Shown piece by piece: positions 26,501 to 38,500 of a stretch of DNA of 64,000 nt. The DNA is from Xestospongia muta (taxonomy: Eukaryota > Porifera > Demospongiae > Haplosclerida > Petrosiidae). Numbering within the stretch: position 1 is the stretch's first letter; the number at the start of each line of letters is the position of its first letter. The translations under genes and the position numbers were made by a program. Below the pieces are notes generated by a model. The model made no database searches, was not told the DNA's origin, and worked only from the letters and a program-made list of their open reading frames with translations. The stretch lies in contig OY848922.1 of the NCBI GenBank assembly GCA_963693285.1, positions 5,940,923 through 6,004,922 of the forward strand, written 5' to 3'.

Positions 26501-29500
26501 TAGCTGATGAAATGGAACGAACAAATGTTGTGATAAGCTCAAGATTACTCATCCTGAGCTCCTTTGGTTGTGTGAGTGCCTCTCCTTCAATAGAATATTG
26601 AAAGACAGGCTTACTTGCCAGACGATCCGTCAATTTGTGCACAATGACATTGATAGTATTGCCTCGAACAAATGCTCTAGATACATCAGCAAACTGTGGC
26701 TGACCACCACTATCAAGCACATATATCCAGGTTGACTTAGATAATTGTTGCTGAGAAACTTTACCCATTTTGGTGAGAATACTCTGAGAAAGCTGTATAA
26801 TGCTAGCACCTTCGTTACTATTGGTATCAGATCCATTGACATTTAAAGGCTGGTCAAGAGAGGAACCTTCATATTTTGTTTCAGCACGTTGAGGTTCATG
26901 CTTGTAAGGAACTTGTTTAGATTCCTTATGTTCATTACCACTTACATGTGCATACCATTTAGTTTTCTTTAGCTGGTCAATTGCATCTAAAGGTGACATG
27001 GTCTCTGGACAGGATTTGGCAGGAGAACTAGGACTCTTACTGCTCTTCAACAATTTGTGTTCGGTATGAAGAGTGACAGATTGAGATTCCATCTCATTAG
27101 CAGACACTTCATATTTTGTTTCAGCACGTTGAGGTTCATGTTTGTGAGGAACCTGTTTAGATTCCTTATGTTCATTACCACTTGCATTTACATGCCCTTT
27201 AGTTTTCCTTAGTTGGCCACTTGCATCTAATGTTGACAGGGGCTCTGGACAGGATTTGGCAGGAGAACTAGGACTCTTACTGCTCTCCAACACTTTGTCT
27301 TCACTATTAAAGGTGACAGATTGAGCTTCCATCTCATTAGCAGACACTTCAATTGATTTCTCGATATCCAGTGATAAATCTGACAAATCTGTCTCTGGAT
27401 CCATGTAAATTGCATGAGTGTGGATATCTTCTGCAAGCATTTGCATCAAATCTACAGTCGTGATTGGTTCCCAGCTTTTGGATCCATCAACAGTAGCTAT
27501 TCTTTCAACAGCTATAATTGGCTGATCAGCAATGGCTGTGCTGTGATGATGACGAGGAGGCTTCCAATTAAAGAGAAGATGCTTAAACGAGGTCTTTCCA
27601 ACAGCAGGAGGACCAATTAACAGTAGTTTTATAATTGACAAAATGACATAGCCTTCATTGAGAGCTTGTAATAAAATGGCTTTATCTAATAAAATCAACT
27701 AAATGGTGATAATACATTCAAATCTTACTTACCATTTTTGTCGATATAATCAGTTAGGTTTTTGTGAAAATTCATTGCTTTGTTCTTAGCTAAAGACAAA
27801 GCAGTGTCACCATTCTATAAAAATATAAAGACCCCATCATTGATGTTAACTATCAGCATTAAGTACAAAATAAAATTAGTATATCATTAACTTTAACTGT
27901 TTTAGGAATCATACATGCAAGGAACACTTTGCAATGAGAAAATTTTTTAAGTACTTCTAGTAATAATGGATGTCAAATCTAATGTAATTCAAATACAACA
28001 ACATATTACAATAAAAACAAAGAATTTCAAAGTATCAACTTTACAGTTTGAAGATCTTTACTATCTTATAAAGTTTAATATATTTTTGTTGCTTAATAAC
28101 TGCATTAGTAAGAATAGTAAGCTTTTGAGAGTTCAATATTCAACAGTTCTTTCAATAAATAGTACAATAATGATCATTTTGAAGCATTTCAACTGTGACT
28201 AATTTTAATTTCATATTTTAATATATCAACTCACTTTATTAATTATGAACCTGTCTGCTCCATTGTCAATCAGAAGCACTGCACATTTAAGGTTTCCCCA
28301 CATACATGCAAACATCAAAGAAGAGTTACCATCCTAGATAAAATACATCAGTAGTTATAACTTTAATTACTATATTAATTTAATAAAAGTAATATTGATG
28401 CCATTAAATAGTGCATACTTCCTTTCCATTATAACAAATGTCCTTTGTAATAATTTGTACAATTAAATGTAAAGTATCACTAAACAATAGGGAGAAATTA
28501 GAATTTATAATGGAATAAATTTAAACATTGTTAATTTTCAAAATGATTGCTTAAATGGAGACACATTCTTTTTTCAATTGTATAAATATTCATAATACAA
28601 TGAACATATTCAAAGTGAACAAGTGAATGACCTAACTTATTGTTATCAGTAACAAATTAGGGTGGAAATAGAACAACTAGCATGTGTGGAAGTGACATGG
28701 AAACACATATTCTCAACAGAAATTTAACTACATAAGGAAGTATATAACTAAGTAAAACTTAAATCTAGATGATTTGCCACTTCATATATTTTACATTGTG
28801 CATATTAGACACAATTCTTTGTTACTTCATTTGCTATGCAATCATCTTGTCTGTTGGGTTAGTTATAATGAGATTAAATGAGGTTACTAAAACTACATTG
28901 ACTAACAAATAAGTATTTCATGGGAAAAATGTTGGTAACGAATGTTGCTAGTTCAAATTGTTCATGATCAGGATAAATATATTCATATAATTGGTAATTA
29001 TGTTGCTAGTAACTTATGTAAGTTTATTTGTTGCTCTTAGAAGCTTAAGTCACACAAAACAACAAATAAAATATTATGAAATGGATATCCCCTTATATGT
29101 ATTCATTAAACAAAAGGTGCCACTGCAAAATTAAAAAAATCTGTCAAGCCAATGGTTTCAATGATTCTAACACAATATAATTTTACTATCTAACTGAAAA
29201 ACTAGATGTGTTTGTTATACAAAGTAGCTGTAACATGGAACATATAACGTAAAAAATGATACTTGAGCATTCTTTTCTACAAATCATGTCAAACTATACT
29301 TATACAGAGTTGTAATATTATCAAAACATTCTTAGATTAATTAGGTACAACTGAACATTCTAAGTACATGAGTGAGGTAACTATGCCAGTCTTCACATTG
29401 GCAAACAATAACAAAATTAATAGTACAAAAGAGTATTTTCACTGATTTATAATAATATTTAATATCATACTTAACATACTATTTATAACCTATGACTACT

Positions 29501-32500
29501 TAATGCAATCATACAATGATCTTTCATACGTTATTAACAACAGTAATGTAATGTCAGCAGACAGATAAAGTACACAATTACTTATGACTTCTCATCATTA
29601 AATGTGTACTTTATCTGCCTGATGTTAATGTACTTGTAATTGTGGATAAGACCATGACAAAACCAAACATTTTATTTTATTATTGCTATACTAAGGTCAA
29701 GGTTCTGACTGAATATATAAAATTGTCTATTTCATTTTATTGTACTCGTGTACTGAATGATGTAAAAATGAGAAAGTAATTCTATCAGTGTATGCAGAAA
29801 AAGCATACAATAAATTTATGTTGCTACACAAGCTACAACAGTTTGTCAAATTAGGATAGATATCACTTAATTGTATTGCATATTTCATTTATACATGCAC
29901 TAATTTATAAAACAGAGTATTGGCTTTAAAAAAACATTGTAAAAATTTTATAGCCATGTAAAAAATCACATATGGCACTATCTTATATTATTTCTTATTA
30001 ATTGTGTTCTTAGTGATGTATGATAAGAGGAGGATGTCATAATTTTGGAGAGGTGGTGTCACTAATGGTAGTGTGTGCACAAGTGCTAAGCTCAAGGAGT
30101 TACTAGTTCTCGGTGTCACCTGCTATCAAATGGACTCATCAAAAGAAATGTACAGAGCTTAAACAATGTGTGATGAAGCTGTAGTATGAGAGCTATGTAG
30201 AACAACATCAACAAACTAAAAGGAATGCTCGTGATGTACATTGTAAACATTACACTTTAACACCCTTTTAACGAAATAATTGCGTGGGCAGGATCACGCG
30301 ATGACGAAATTTAATTTTCCCTCAAGGCATAAGTTCACTGTCAATTGAAGATGATTTGGTAAAAAATTAACTTGTTCAAATAAAGCTATAACGAGTTTCT
30401 AACTCTCTTTTTAAACTGTAAGGATGTTAGTACCAGCTCTGATGAGCATTTGTGTTGCTAGCTTTATTCAAAACTGGACATGGCTCATATTCCTTTCTGT
30501 TTGAGTAGACATTTGATACAGGATGTAGGTATTCACAATAGCTAAGTCTATCAAGTGGAAGGTTGCTCATTTGTACCATTTCACTGTTCTGTGGTTTAAG
30601 CCATAGTATGAAAGTTGATCATTTTGTACCTATCAACCATTAGTGGCTTCTCTACATTTTTTCTTCCTGTAGATGACAATCGTGTTCTGCAAGTCTTCGA
30701 TATCATGCTGCTATCATGGACTGTGCTAAGAATGGTTATGAGCCGTTTATCTTTCCATTGCAAGGCAAGTACGCCATTCTCTAAGTTTTCTGTTCTTACT
30801 TTTCCTTTCTTCAATTCCTTTCATATCTGTCCAGTTTGTCCTTTACCTTTTGCTTTTGATTTCCATTCTAGAGGCATACCTTTTCTATCTACACAGGCTG
30901 TACCACACACTCCCAAAACTTTCAGTTTCATATCTACAAACAGTGATGGGCTGGTATAATAATTGTCCATGTATATATGGTGTCCTGCTTTCTTGAGTGA
31001 CTCAAGTAGTCTCATTACAATAACATATGTAACAGTTTTGTTCTCTCCAACTTCTAACTTATCATCCTTTCCAACAAATTAATACTGTGTTTACACTGAT
31101 CCCCACCTCAAACTCATTTGGTCCTTCCTGTGCCAACATGGTTTGTAGCTCTCGTTTATATTACGAAATTCAAACTCAAAACTAATTATTATTATTAACT
31201 TATGACCACACCTCTAAATTACAAATGGCTGCCTTGATGAGGAAATCTTTATTGGCCTATTTAACGATGAACAGACGATTATAAAAAGACTGAAAAAAAG
31301 ATGTTATAGAGTGAGCCAAGTAAGGAATAAATGCAGATTACTCACTTTTGTCATACTATTCCTTGCTATATCAGTGTTGCCTATTATTCGTGGAGAAAAA
31401 CGACTGTGGTGTTTACCAAGGTAAGTAATAAAAATGTAGGGTATATTCGTCTTTCTTAATGATAGATCTGACTACTGGTAGGCATACATTGTAAAGCAGA
31501 CCTTTACAGAACCTGATTGGATGGCAAATTTAGGTTAAGTAGATCAACATTCAGCCACCTGTGCCATGTACTATTACCAGTCATACCAAAGCAAAATACC
31601 AATATGTGTACACCATTGTCAGTGGAGGAACGTGTTGCTGTAACACTGTGGTTTCTGTCAACACCAGGAGAATACAGGGCTGCAGTATTGAGTTGTGCTG
31701 AGTCGAGCTGACACGGTAGAGTTTATTGGGCTGGCGTGGTTTGATATGGTCCAGTTTGGTATGCGTTTACATGTTGTGCTAACAGAGATTGAACTGAGTC
31801 GACCCCGAGTTAGACCTCTGTGGTAAATGCAGTATAAGTAAGTATTATACATGTACAATAGTCAACCCAATATTACTTGTCAATATGTACCTGCATACAG
31901 AGTCCGATTGTAAGTATAACCTGTTTTTGAGTCAGCTAAAGAAAATGCTTTTAGCCCCCATTTGTTTGGTTTTTTAGGAATGTATTGAAGAAACCAAATT
32001 CTGCCTTTGAGCTAACAATGGCCTCATCTATGGAGAATTCACCTCCAGGGTTATAACTAGCTTGAAAGGTATTAATTAGTGATGTAATAAAGGGATGTAT
32101 CTTATATAATGGATCATATCCTGGTTCACCTTTTTCGTTTTGGCCTTTCTTGTCATTTATGTGTAGAAACTTTAGGCTGAAACACTCCCATGACATTACA
32201 CAAGAGAAGGTGACTGTACTAATTGGCCAGTACTGGGCCCGGTATCTTCTAACTTGGGGTAGTGGACTGTTTCCATTATTATTACCAGAGCGAAAAATTG
32301 TAGCTTTCCTGTTGACGTATGTATCTTCTTTTTCCAATAGTTTAGGCAAGGTCGGTGTGAAACCTCTGGGTGCTCTTGAAAGTGTTGCTGGGCATACAAA
32401 TTTGTTTTGTCAACCATTTCTTCTGTTATCTCTGGTGAAACAAGTTTGTCAAAAACTCAATTGGTGTTTTATCTGTCATATCTTCTGTTCCTTCAGATTC

Positions 32501-35500
32501 TCCAACAAACTCTGGGATATCATATGCTACACTACTCAGAGAAATATGTTTTCTTGCACTGATTTCAATTTCATCACCATACACTATTTCCATACCATCT
32601 ACTATTTCAGTTTCCACATCAAAATCATTGCTAACATTGTATTCATCATCAACTTCAGTCATTTCCATTACATCATTGTCATTCATTACCACTTCATCAC
32701 CATTACTATTGCATTCATCACCATCAGCTCTGTTACACAATTCCATTACTTGCATCACTCCATCATCACTGATATAGCCATCAAAGTCATCATCACTAAC
32801 ATCTCCTGAGGCATTTTCTCCACTTGTAATCATGACTATCACTTGGTCAGCATTGTATCTAGTCATTGTTCTCACACTTTAGTTATTAATATAAAAAGGA
32901 TGTCGCTGTATTTGAATGGTTTACCAAGTAGCAGCCTCTAGAGCAATAAATATGCTCGCCATGTTTAATTACGTAGACTTTGCGCATATAATTATGCTCA
33001 TTGCGGTCAAACGGTTAACTGCATTCATGAAATTTAAGATTGACAAAACAAGTTAATTAGAATCTATCTGTACTCAATAAATCAAATAATTATATTCATA
33101 TATGGTAATTATGTTGATAGTAACTTATATATAAGGTCATTTGTTGATCTTAAAAGCTTAAGTCACACAAAGCATCAAAATAAATAAGAACAGTTAACGG
33201 GAAGAACAGTTTACAAAGCAACACATTTCAGTGAATTTTTACATGCAAACAGGTATTATGTAAAACACAATGTATCCTGGTCTCACACAAACTCCTGCTG
33301 TTCACTAAATGCTTGTTATTATTCAAAAATTTCTGTCTAAGTGTCATTTTGATTGTCTTCTATTTAATGTACTCAGTGCCAGCCTTAAATAATTTTGACA
33401 GTAGAAATGATCAATTATTAAATTTATGCTACGTGTTAAGTGTAAGAGAGAGTTGTATTCATAATTTGGAAAAAATTCAGAAGGCTCTATTCTACCTTGT
33501 ATTGTTATGTTAAGTCATTCACTCAAGCTTTATGTGGTGTTCTGATATTATATCTTCATCCTCTGTTTAAATATTAGCTGTTTATACTAAATCCTATTAC
33601 TCCTATTAGCTGATAGTCAATCCACCAATACACTTTAAGAGTTAATGCATTTATGGATATATGCAGCTAAACCATTTCTAAATAACAGGTACAGCCAAAG
33701 CGATCATAACATATATATATATAACATGAGAGGTAGACCATCTAGATAGCAAACTAATGACTTAGCAGTATCATTATATCATTATAGATAGAGTTGTGCT
33801 ATGGGATGGAAAATTTGTACTGTGCACACAAAGAGTTATAAATGTTAAAGAATTCCAGTGTACTAGTCATAATGAAAAAGGTTAACCTAGCATACAAGAA
33901 TTGTGGATGGACAATCACCTTATGATAGGTCAATATGTCTGCTTGGCTCAGATTAATTGTAATGAAACAGCTTGTCCTTCCCAGGAATTATAGTAACTTT
34001 CACGAACAACTTGCTTAAATTTGTTTCTTTCCACTCTGCTAAAACTATGTAAGTATTGACAAGACTATAGTTCAGGCTAAATGCTTGAAGTAATCTTTTC
34101 ATCAATGAATTAAAACAAAAACTAAGCGTACCATATTCCACCCAATTTCCTATACAGTAAAATAGAACTACCTTAACAGATGATTTGCAGCTTTCTCAAT
34201 TCATTCACTCAGTAATGTCAATAAATACCTATGCTTTTTTTCACATGGAATACTTCCCAATATAGCTATAGGTATTGAATATTTAGTCCCAACAATTTTA
34301 ATAATATATTGTGTAATTGCCTTTATTGTCCAATTCCACAGCTACCCAATAAGCCTGTAAACTTAACAAGTACCAACTGACAGGTATGTACACTATCATA
34401 GGGGTAGGAAAGGGGGGCAGGAGGGGTTGACCCCCCCCCTTCAAAATCAGGGGGGCTAAGCTCCCCCTGGTTTGTAGTCAAGACTATGTACATAATAACC
34501 ACTTGACTGAGTGGTTTTGAAACTGATATTATTAGGTTATTAAAAATTATACCAACTGATTTTGTGGCATTAACAACAAGACTCAACAGCTAACTCTTAC
34601 CACACAACTGTACCTTGTCCTTCAGGAAAGTAATATTAAGCATTGCTGCTATAACTTTATGATATGTTGGTATAGTACTCACAGGATCATTGGCTGTGTG
34701 ACTCTGTCAAGAAAGGAGCATGCTATAGCCCAAAGAAGGGAATTAGAAGCTACAAACCATAATTTTTCTTGTATTTTTTTGTTAAAAAACTAAGTTGCTA
34801 ACCTTTAATTTTGTTTTGTAGGAACAACGTGCTGCCATACTTTGTCGGTTTATAATAAACAAATGGTGTTAAATAGTGCGTAGGAGAACTGATCTGGTAA
34901 AAAAGGCGTAGTCATGCTGATAAGCACGATAAGTCTACAGACAGTATTGAGGCCATTTTCATTTTGAATATACCCCCCCATCTTGTGCCCTGGGCACACA
35001 CTTTAAATACCCGTCCCAGCGGAAGCGTTCAGAATATAGCAACGTGGCGCACGTTTACTCTTTATACTCGACCTTCTCTTTTAAGGTGGCGGTACGGTGA
35101 CGTTAAGAAAATTCATAGCTTAACTTTTTTCTTATATAATTTCTATATCTTTTCTTGTTTTAATACCATCCTTTGACTACTACATTATATCAATGGTCTT
35201 CAACTTCGATAAAAAATTTAAAACAAATTGCATGTATCATTCAAGAGTTACTGGAGTAACAGTATACAGAACAAAGGTACATTTTTCCAAAAACTTCTTA
35301 TAGGTAGACATTAGAAACCTACCTTGCTATTACAGTTATATGAGATCTATAATCCTATGAAAGCTTTTTTTAATTACTGCTATACTTTTTGAGATACACT
35401 AATCAGAGTAAAATCTTTGAGAGCTTTCGGAAAACCGAACGCCATTTTTAAAAATTGGCTTCATAGGATTACTCGTACACGTGTTGTGTAAGGTTGTTCA

Positions 35501-38500
35501 AGATTTCTTACATGTGCGTACTATTAGAGCTGAGATAAATGTACCTTAGTACGACAGTTTGTACTTGCTCATTAAATTTAGCTACAAACCACTGGAATGT
35601 GAAGAGGTATGTCATTATCTTCGAACCACACCCATGTTAATAATAGGTGAAATCTTTTGGCAATATGGTGGCTCTGAAAAGAACCGTTTAAATTGGAAAT
35701 CTGAAGGAGTAGAAGTGAGTCTGTTGGAGTCACACATCAGAACTGATATCAATATCGACTATTTCACCCACAGGCTGACCAGATGTGTGTTTTGGATTGG
35801 ACAACTCAAGTAACATACAGTTGTAATAAAAGTATCTAAGCTTAGGATACATGTTCTTCCAAAAGTCAGGATTGTATTGTATCCTCTCTAGGTGATAGTC
35901 ATTATCTCGAGGAGTCCAGTCAAAGAAATTGCACCAGGTCCGACCAGTAATATGTAATTGTCCCTGAATTTGATAGTAGTAGTTGTGATTATGTTTGAGG
36001 TGAAGTCGAGAATCTTTGAATGACAAGCATAATGTTGAACAATGCTCCTTTTTGGTACTCAAGTCATGTAAAGAAGTTGATTCTGCTCTTAAGAGACATT
36101 TAATTTCTAATAGTCCATTTGGGATAGAATAACTTGGGTCTGTAACAAGTCCATCGGGCGAGGCACCTAGCCAGCAGTCCTTGGTATCTACATGTATTCC
36201 TGTTATTGATACTGATGATAGAGGTGATGAAAGCAATAGTCGTTTTAAATAATCAGTTCGTGCTTCTGCTTCATGAAGATTATCATATCTTATTCCTTTG
36301 GTTTCATGATATTTACCATATAGTAATCTTGTTGTGAGTTTGCTGAAACCAGTGGTCAATTTTCGTTTGCAGATTTCACCAAAAACTGAAGCTGTCAACC
36401 TTCCATGTCTCTGTCTTTGCCATTCTCCACTAACATCCATTGACTGTCCCGCTGTTCGTTTAGCTATTTCTTCAGCCTCAGTATCATTAACTGTCAGTCT
36501 GTCAATATACTCACTATAAATCGTTTCAGTTCTGCCATACTTATATCAACATTTAAGGGATTGTCACCATATGATGAATCTTGTCTTTGTGGTGGACATT
36601 GGTATTTTTTTATTGGTTGTTGACGTTTGTATTTTTCTGTAATTTTTCCGTAAGTATCAAGCTCCAATTTTCTTTTTCTACACTGACCAAACTTAGACAA
36701 ATACACTCGTGGTTTTCCTATCTTCCTTTCCCAAAATTTACTTATCCACTCTGGTCCAAGCTGTACTCGAAGTGCTGCGGCCATTGAACAATGCTGAAAT
36801 GATCCACCTTGAACCCAATTAAAAAACTTTCCTCCATCCATTTTACTAGCACCTTGAATGGCACGAAATAAGCCTGAAGGAAGTGATTCAAGATGACTTT
36901 GAGAAAAGGGAAGAGCTGTTTTTCTGTAAACAAGTAGTTATGTCACAGTTTGAGTGATCACCAAAGTAATGTTTTGGCCCATTACGGAAATCGCTTCTAA
37001 GTGCTTCGACATCACCAGTACAGCTATGAGCAGTGATTGCTTTCCTAGCTGCCTGTGTAATTTTGGTAATGATATGTTTTGTCAACTTACCTGAACCACC
37101 AAAACTGGGATTGTTTTTGACGATATTGGCAAGTCTTGAGTGGTAGGCCTTAACTGCATGGTTTGCACACTCTATCTTCTCAACATGTCTGCCATATGGT
37201 ACTTATGTTATTATGTTATAATGAACTGAACTGTCTCCATCTCCAATAAACTTCATATACCGTAACCCATGCATACATTCGGATAGATTGAACCCTTCCA
37301 CTATTATGTCAGATTCCATGGCTGTTGAAGATCCAGTCCAGTTCTTAAAACAACAATACTCTCTTATATCCTCTCCTTTACTACTAGCAACTGAGCAAAT
37401 TGAACAGTACTTATTTCTAACTCCAATGAATAAAAGACGTTGGGTAGCAAATCCAAAAATAACTCCAACTCCAGAATTAGCGTTGTAGGAGTGTTTATGA
37501 CTCCTTTTACTCCAACCAGCATCAACAACTACAGTTATAGATGGTACATTGTTGTGGTATTCACCTTTTTCTATAGCTATCCGTTTTAACCAGGATATTG
37601 TTCGTTAACAATCTGTTTGGCACTGTTCTTGAACCACCAGCCTTTAATTTTGATACCCCTTCGACGTAGCTGTCGAAACTCTGCATGGACCTGCTCTTCC
37701 ATTAAAGGAAACTGAGCACTTCTTATAAACATCACTCTTTTGGTACCTTTTTTGCTTTTCTTGATTTTTTCCTCATCTTTTATCCACCTCATCACCGTTT
37801 TTGTATTTAATGTAAACGTTTTACATGTTTTGTAGAGATTGCAATCATTTTTTTGTACCAACTATTAACTCGAATCTTTTCTTATCTTGTGTAGCTCCTT
37901 CATGACCGTTTTAAAGATCGTGTTTCTTTTAAAAGGATCCCTGATGCCTCAGATATACTAAATTTCACAGACATTTCTATTACACTCGTTTTTTCACACT
38001 CACTTTTTCACGTGGCATTAATATAACATTAATTATTAATAAATCATTAATAATTATCATTAATAATTATTAATTTATTACCGTAGCGCTTAATAAAAAA
38101 GAGTTCTGACCAAGATAAATGTGTGCGCTTAACAAACAGTATGCACTTAATAACCATATGCTGTCTGCACAGCAAAAGGCTTCCACCATACCTCGAGGCC
38201 TCTTTTGCTTCAGGGCAGAAGGAAGTCCTTTGCGATTGCTCTGGACCATGCCTGGATATAATCAACAATAAGTACAAGGTACAGGATGTAGACATAGAAA
38301 TACCTGTTACAGTAATTCCCTTCCTCTTTAGCTCAGTTGCTATGAGAGGGCTATTATAAAATCTATCAAGGTATACATCATACCCCTTATCCTCAAGTCC
38401 ATCCACCAGTGTAAGGACAACTCTGGCAGTGTGGGGTAACTCAGGTCCTACAAGCTCTGTTGCCCATCCATAGCGTATGGCTACCTTATAAAGGTAGCCA

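Larger units (their letters stand above)
30257..33018. mobile_element. piggyBac-type transposon (copy 2), decayed, with a Harbinger fragment inside
   Basis: A broken transposase (30596-32875, minus) lies between TTAA words at 30257-30260 and 33015-33018, which are candidate target duplications. Sequence inside the right TTAA reads CCGTTTGACCGCAATGAGC inward; the left end (CACCCTTTTAACG) is only loosely similar, so the borders are tentative. Confidence 0.5.

Noticed and set aside
32150..32809. 219-codon plus-strand frame.
   Set aside because: It overlaps the piggyBac N-terminus on the other strand and has the S/I/H-rich look of a shadow of an acidic coding strand.
33015..33018. Firm assignment of piggyBac copy 2 borders at the TTAA words.
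   Set aside because: TTAA is common in AT-rich DNA and the inward sequences at 30261 and 33014 match poorly, so the borders are given only as tentative.
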